The position numbers and the translations under genes were made by a program. Below are positions 59,643-64,000 of a DNA stretch of 64,000 bases, piece after piece (within the stretch, counting starts at the first letter, position 1; each line of letters opens with the position of its first letter). This stretch comes from Volvariella volvacea V23. Taxonomy: Eukaryota; Basidiomycota; Agaricomycetes; Agaricales; Pluteaceae. The notes under the pieces are model-generated. The model saw only the letters and a list, made by a program, of their open reading frames with translations. It was not told where the DNA came from and did no database searches. Location: positions 1,150,575 through 1,214,574 of the forward strand of contig KB722740.1 of NCBI GenBank assembly GCA_000349905.1. Reading direction: 5' to 3'.

Positions 59643-61780
59643 TCATTTCCTTTGATCTTATCATGGCCTTTACATACCCACCTACCACCCGAAGACGAAA
59701 ACCTAACCTAATCTACCTAAAAAGCGCCCTCGGACTCGATACATCTGGTGTGATCAAAAACACCCGTGGCAGGATCCTTAACACATGCGGGAATATGCTT
59801 GGGAATTATATCACAACTCGGGCTTCCACTTTGCCCTTCTTCTCGAAATCAGACAAGCGGTTGGAGACGAGATGAAGGAGGAAGGCTCACCCGAACTACC
59901 TCACGACACTCAACCTCCTGCCCCAGATCTCCAATACCCCGATCCCGACTTCTGACTTTCCAGTGACGGCGAAGACCTTTACTGGCTAGCACCTTCCCCA
60001 GCACCTTCAAGGCCCCGATCCTAATCTCCTGCACCCTCAGCACCCCAACCGTAACACCACGCCATTTCCGCAGGAACACCCAACCCTCCAACCAGAAAGG
60101 ATACTCGTCAACATATCCTGTAGATATACTACCAACGCGTTCGCACAGCTATCCATGTCAGGCCACGGGCGTACTCCCAATACCTCCTCTCTAAACGAAT
60201 ACCTAGACAAACCTACCTCTCCGTCACGTAACCAGCATCACGCTCTACGTCTACCGCTACCTCAGAACATAATCCACCGAGCACTGCCATTATACGCGCA
60301 AGCCGAGGTACTATACCGCTACCGCTCAACTGGCTGAGGAACGAGTACTGCCACCGCCACGCTTCCTCTTCCCCCCGAGATTAACCCGGCTTTCGCTGGG
60401 ACTCTGCGTCCAACACCTCTCGACCTCTCCTCCACCGGTGAAGGACTACTGGCCTTTGATCAGTGGTAACAAGCCTGGCAGCGCCTCCTCTAACTCGTCA
60501 AAGGCGTAGAGTTAGTCGACTATGATGCGTGGGAAGCACAATTCGTAGTACCGTCTCCATCCGCCACCCTCACATCACTCCCGGCAATGCGTGACACCTA
60601 GTCACACATGGACAATACTCCCCATCACCATGTCAGAACACCTACTCCATTTACTCCTTAATTCATCATCGAGTTACCCTCCAAACCCAAAGTAGATCTT
60701 CTCCTTTGTCAAACCTTCAAGCGTACACCTCCCAATGCCGTCACGGAAATACGAAAAACTCAACAGAATCATATCCGATTCTATTCACCACAGTTGGGTG
60801 TCCAGCACGCTAAAACGGTACAAGTCTGCCCTCGACTCGCCAAATTCTGTATTAAGCAGCCCCCCTCCTTCCCCAACACATTACCTACAGGCAGATTTAT
60901 TCTCTGCGCATACGTGGCCTTATACGACTTGCAACTACCTCCCTTCACTCAAAGCTGCACATATCGCACAAAACGTTGCCTGGCAAGGCAGCCCCAGTCT
61001 ACCAGTTTATAATATGAAAGGCGTCGAGAACCGCACACCACCCCTTTCCCGGCGCCCACCCCCCCAACCTCCCATACACGAAACATGTTATCCATTCTCG
61101 CCTTGGCAAGCTCCTACCCTCTAACTCAACACTCATTAAAACTTCGATTTCATACCTCCCGAGCTGCAGCTCCATACGCAAGTCATACTCCAAGAAATTG
61201 ACTTGTATCTGATGCCTCGCATGTACGAAAACCTTGCTTCAAGGGCAAAATCCAGAAATCCTCCGTCGATTCCATCACCCACCTACACATCAACAAACTG
61301 CCGAGCGATCACCACCTCTTCTTGTACAACAGCTCCTGTAGTGTCCATTCACTCACCACCAAAGCCTTTCTCTCTCATCACAATGCCATCTGTTTCAAGC
61401 ACGACTACCTCTCCATTACCGGTCACGCATCCCATATCGGCTGCACAACCAAACTTCTTCTCGCTGGCGTTCCCCCGACGTCGTCAAGGCTACGGGTTGG
61501 TCTTCCGACGCCTTGTTCAAGTACCGGTGCTCAACCAAAGGCAACATTTCGTGCTTCAACCTCCCGCAAGCTCCAAGACCTTGCACCTCATCACCATCTC
61601 CTCGCAAACCCGTTTCCAGCTTCAGTTGCAAGCCTTTTTCTCAAGGGTCTCATCTTGGGGCTGCCCTCTCTCTCTCGGTCTTTTTCTTAGGCTCTCTCTG
61701 CCCCCCGTACGTAGCCCGTCCTTCACCCACAATGTCATCCATTTGTGTACCTAACGTGAGAAGCGAGGCAAGAATATGAT
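59643..61780 (+). pseudogene. Decayed tyrosine-recombinase (Crypton-like) mobile element
   Basis: Fragments appear in the right order but in changing frames. At about 60780 is SWVSSTLKRYKSAL, typical of the core-binding helix that opens these recombinases. Then come an LKAAHIAQNVAWQGSP segment, KGVENRTPPLSRRPP, and MLSILALASSYPL after a frame change. Near 61340-61470 is KAFLSHHNAICF followed by ITGHASHIGCTTKLLLAGVP, the catalytic HxxR-type box; the expected Arg appears to be His here. After another frame change comes WSSDALFKYR with the terminal Tyr. At least two frameshifts and several stops make it a fossil. The leading frame (59663-59875) may be its N-terminal leader. Such captured recombinases are common in Agaricomycetes. 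Confidence 0.65.
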
Positions 61781-62176
61781 CAAGGGCATTAGGCGTGATG
61801 GGGGGGGCAGATGTATGCGCGATCGCTCAAGAAACTAACCTCGGACGCGAGATGGATTGAATTGGGGGACAAGATACAAATCTGGTTGACAAGAGGATGC
61901 AAGATAATGTACGTGAATTATAAGCCTATTGGGTGTCCGAAATGACCAAGCTAATGCATATTTCCAAAAGAAAAGAAAAGGGAGAAAGGCCTTGGACGGC
62001 TAAAATGGGATAAATCTCAAGTGAACGGGCAAGGTGCTGAAATGTCGCTCTTGACTACTACAGCACAATATAGTTGACAGGAACGGAAGTGATGTGGTTG
62101 GGATATTGGACACAGATATAAAATTTGTGAGTATTCTTAGTGGCATGGTGCAAAGCCAAGATGAACCTCACGAACC
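61781..62176. other. Intergenic, no supported gene
   Basis: About 400 bp between the recombinase fossil and the next gene's stop codon. It includes a short G run (about 61801-61808) and purine-rich sequence; probably 3' UTR of the minus-strand gene. Confidence 0.5.
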
Positions 62177-63018
62177 TTAATGCCTCATGATACGTAACGC
62201 GATTGCTGGGATCATGAACACAAACAAAAGAATGACAATCGCAAGTGAGAGAACGAAGCCCCAATTTCCACCGCTTTGCCTATAAGCAGTTGCGCTAAAT
62301 GCTGCATCTTGAATGACACCTGCAGAAACATAGACGATGGCAGCACCAACTCTGATCCTCATTTCTGTCACGTATCGCGGTCTAATGATCCCAGATTCAT
62401 AGTATTCGGGATTTGAGAGGTTGGTCGCAAATCCCAACAGCCCTACTCCAGCCACTGAGGCAATGACTGACAGACCTGCTGGAACATAAGAGTTCCACCA
62501 GCCATCGTGGTGCTCTTGCGGCGCGAATGGGGTGGCCACCGTGTACACCAGAACTGACACGCCAATTACCAGTGTCTGTAGGGGATGCGAGCTTGTGTTC
62601 GATTGGTAGCTTGTGACATGTTGATGAGATCAGGACAACTACTTACCGTATACAAGAAAGTCTTAGCTTCCATGAAAGCTGCTTTGAGTTTAGCTTATAT
62701 GAACAGAGGTTAGTTGATCGTTAACAAAAAGGATGATGTATGCTGACTTAGCTCTGCATCTGAAGTCAGTTGACTTGGTAGATTTTGTTGAGTTGGATCT
62801 TGTCGACTCTGTGCGTTTGATTGATTCATGTCATCTAGTGGAACGTCTCTAGATTCTGATGTGGGCCGGGTTAGGATGCCAATGGGCAGTATGAATGATG
62901 GATACAGAGCCATACCTGACATCAATTGGGATTGTAGATACGGGGAGGGAGTGTGCTGGGTTACAGAGGATTTGGAAATGCTGAGGGAAGGTGAGTATAT
63001 GCGCATCAAAATGTGCAA
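62177..63018 (-). CDS. Small four-pass membrane protein, unknown function
   Basis: Read on the minus strand. The last exon ends at 62177 and includes four hydrophobic stretches: GVSVLVYTVATPF, a helix from VPAGLSVIASVAGVGLLGFA, GAAIVYVSAGVIQDAAF and VLSLAIVILLFVFMIPAIAL, then a short tail IMRH. Splicing back gives KLKAAFMEAKTFLYT joined to TLVIGV, a likely intron with GTCAGC donor before that, and a polar N-terminus (SRDVPLDDMNQSNAQSRQDP). The upstream start may be 63018 or 63006, or MNQ at 62829 if the first intron is wrong. I do not recognise a family. Size and topology suggest an endomembrane or plasma-membrane protein. The gene model is partly inferred; the last exon is solid. Confidence 0.6.
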
Positions 63019-63533
63019 AATAACACTACACTAACCTGAAGGCAGAAGAGCACAACGTGGGATTAGACGTGGAGGGGAATTAGGAGTTTATAAGCCGTAG
63101 GGGTTCTGTTGACTGCAAGGGTATCGTTCTTGACTGTGGCTGACTGAAAAGCAATTGGCTCTCGATTACTGATGATGGTGGTTTACGGGTAAGTAATCCA
63201 TTTTTATTCTGTTGTACTCTATGGTTTAAGTAGTCTTTTAGATGTCAGCCTCCTGTCGTCCAAATATCACCCAGCCAATATCTAACCATTCCGATCATAC
63301 ATATCATCAAGCGCTGGCTAGCCGCAAATGACAGACAAACGATCGCATTCATTCATGTCCCAGGCCACAAAAGATCGTCTGGAACGAGCGGTGCGATAAA
63401 GATGCGGAGGCCATGGCCAGAGTTCCACTTGATGGGATAGTAACCCAGTCAATCACATAGGAGAGATAGGACATAGAAATAGAGGCCCTCAAGAGGTGGA
63501 AGGGCATACCCAAAGAGAGATAAGGCAAGAATA
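63019..63533. other. Intergenic, no supported gene
   Basis: About 515 bp that should include the promoter of the membrane-protein gene on its left. I see no further coding signature. Confidence 0.5.
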
Positions 63534-63993
63534 GTGTATTCTTTTCTTCAAAGATTTATCAAATTGGAGGAACAATGGGGAGTAACGATGCAAGACTGGG
63601 GTCACGACGTCAGGGGAGTGGGTGCTGAAGATGAGCCCACACTGCCATTGTACAGCATCAACGACATGGGAGTATCCTGGGAGAAGAGAGACATCATATT
63701 CTGGAGAGGCACTAATACAGGTGGGGGAAACCATCCTCTGGTGTTTTCACCCTAATACCACAGACATAGATCCATGCGGATGACAACAGACATGACTGTC
63801 ACTGCTAGTCCTGAAATCCCCAATGTCACCTTATCATCCCCAGCTCCACCTTCGTCCACTTTGAGTCAACAGCTGCTCCTCCAGCTTGCGCTTCTAATTT
63901 GGAGTTAGAGGTGGAGATTATCGATGTGGCGTTTGTAAAGGCCATAGCCACGAGCTTGTACCCGGGCAGACTGGATGTGATGATGTGAGACCA
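63534..63993 (+). pseudogene. CAP10/GT90-type glycosyltransferase fragment
   Basis: The frame includes RDIIFWRGTNTGGGNHPLVF, which matches the nucleotide-sugar-binding core of CAP10/GT90 transferases (FWRG-x-TTGG), preceded by DMGVSWEKR. A TAA at 63753-63755 follows, then the same frame resumes with YHRHRSMRMTTDM, in the position of the family's HRxRMV segment, so the stop looks like a true nonsense change. Another frame shift precedes EVEIIDVAFVKAIA. No upstream exons are recognisable in the preceding 500 bp. Living family members transfer xylose or glucose to glycans in the Golgi. This piece is probably dead, though the window edge hides the 3' end. Confidence 0.45.
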
Positions 63994-64000
63994 TCAGTTA

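Overview
This window is nuclear DNA from a filamentous basidiomycete, most likely a mushroom-forming Agaricomycete. The evidence is the many short GT-AG introns (about 45-60 bp), tiny micro-exons, an expanded family of F-box/LRR genes, a DUF6535 membrane protein, a mannitol 2-dehydrogenase-type SDR, and basidiomycete-type mobile-element fossils. Three runs of exactly 100 N (10621-10720, 24040-24139, 53584-53683) are assembly gaps of unknown true size.

Layout. 1-6305: no convincing gene; one pair of old, diverged repeats. 6306-14300: an AT-rich, CpG-poor island with an intact DUF6535 gene, LTR-like repeats including a nested insertion, and the 3' half of an Argonaute gene. 12974-16088 (minus): that Argonaute, readable as ten exons and 889 codons, with all four expected slicer residues replaced. 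16903-31106: a block of F-box/LRR genes and pseudogenes in both orientations, with one small lineage-type gene (22825-23625) that was tandemly duplicated with an F-box gene and then decayed in the second copy.

31406-37784: two conserved housekeeping genes, an AMSH-type JAMM deubiquitinase and the 75 kDa iron-sulfur subunit of respiratory complex I. 38783-40919: eroded F-box/LRR remnants. 41982-48291: a metallophosphoesterase and a secreted GH92 alpha-mannosidase. 48583-54070: further F-box/LRR copies, one with an apparent frameshift and one split by an assembly gap. 54619-59307: a Zrg17/Cis4-like zinc transporter divergent from a mannitol dehydrogenase-type SDR. 59643-61780: a decayed tyrosine-recombinase (Crypton-like) element. 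62177-63018: a small four-pass membrane protein. 63534-63993: a relic of a CAP10/GT90 glycosyltransferase.

The genes do not form one pathway. The pattern is a conserved housekeeping backbone interrupted by fast-evolving F-box/LRR duplicates (probably substrate adaptors for SCF ubiquitin ligases) and by mobile elements. The most unusual single object is the slicer-dead Argonaute that crosses a base-composition boundary next to a repeat-rich island.
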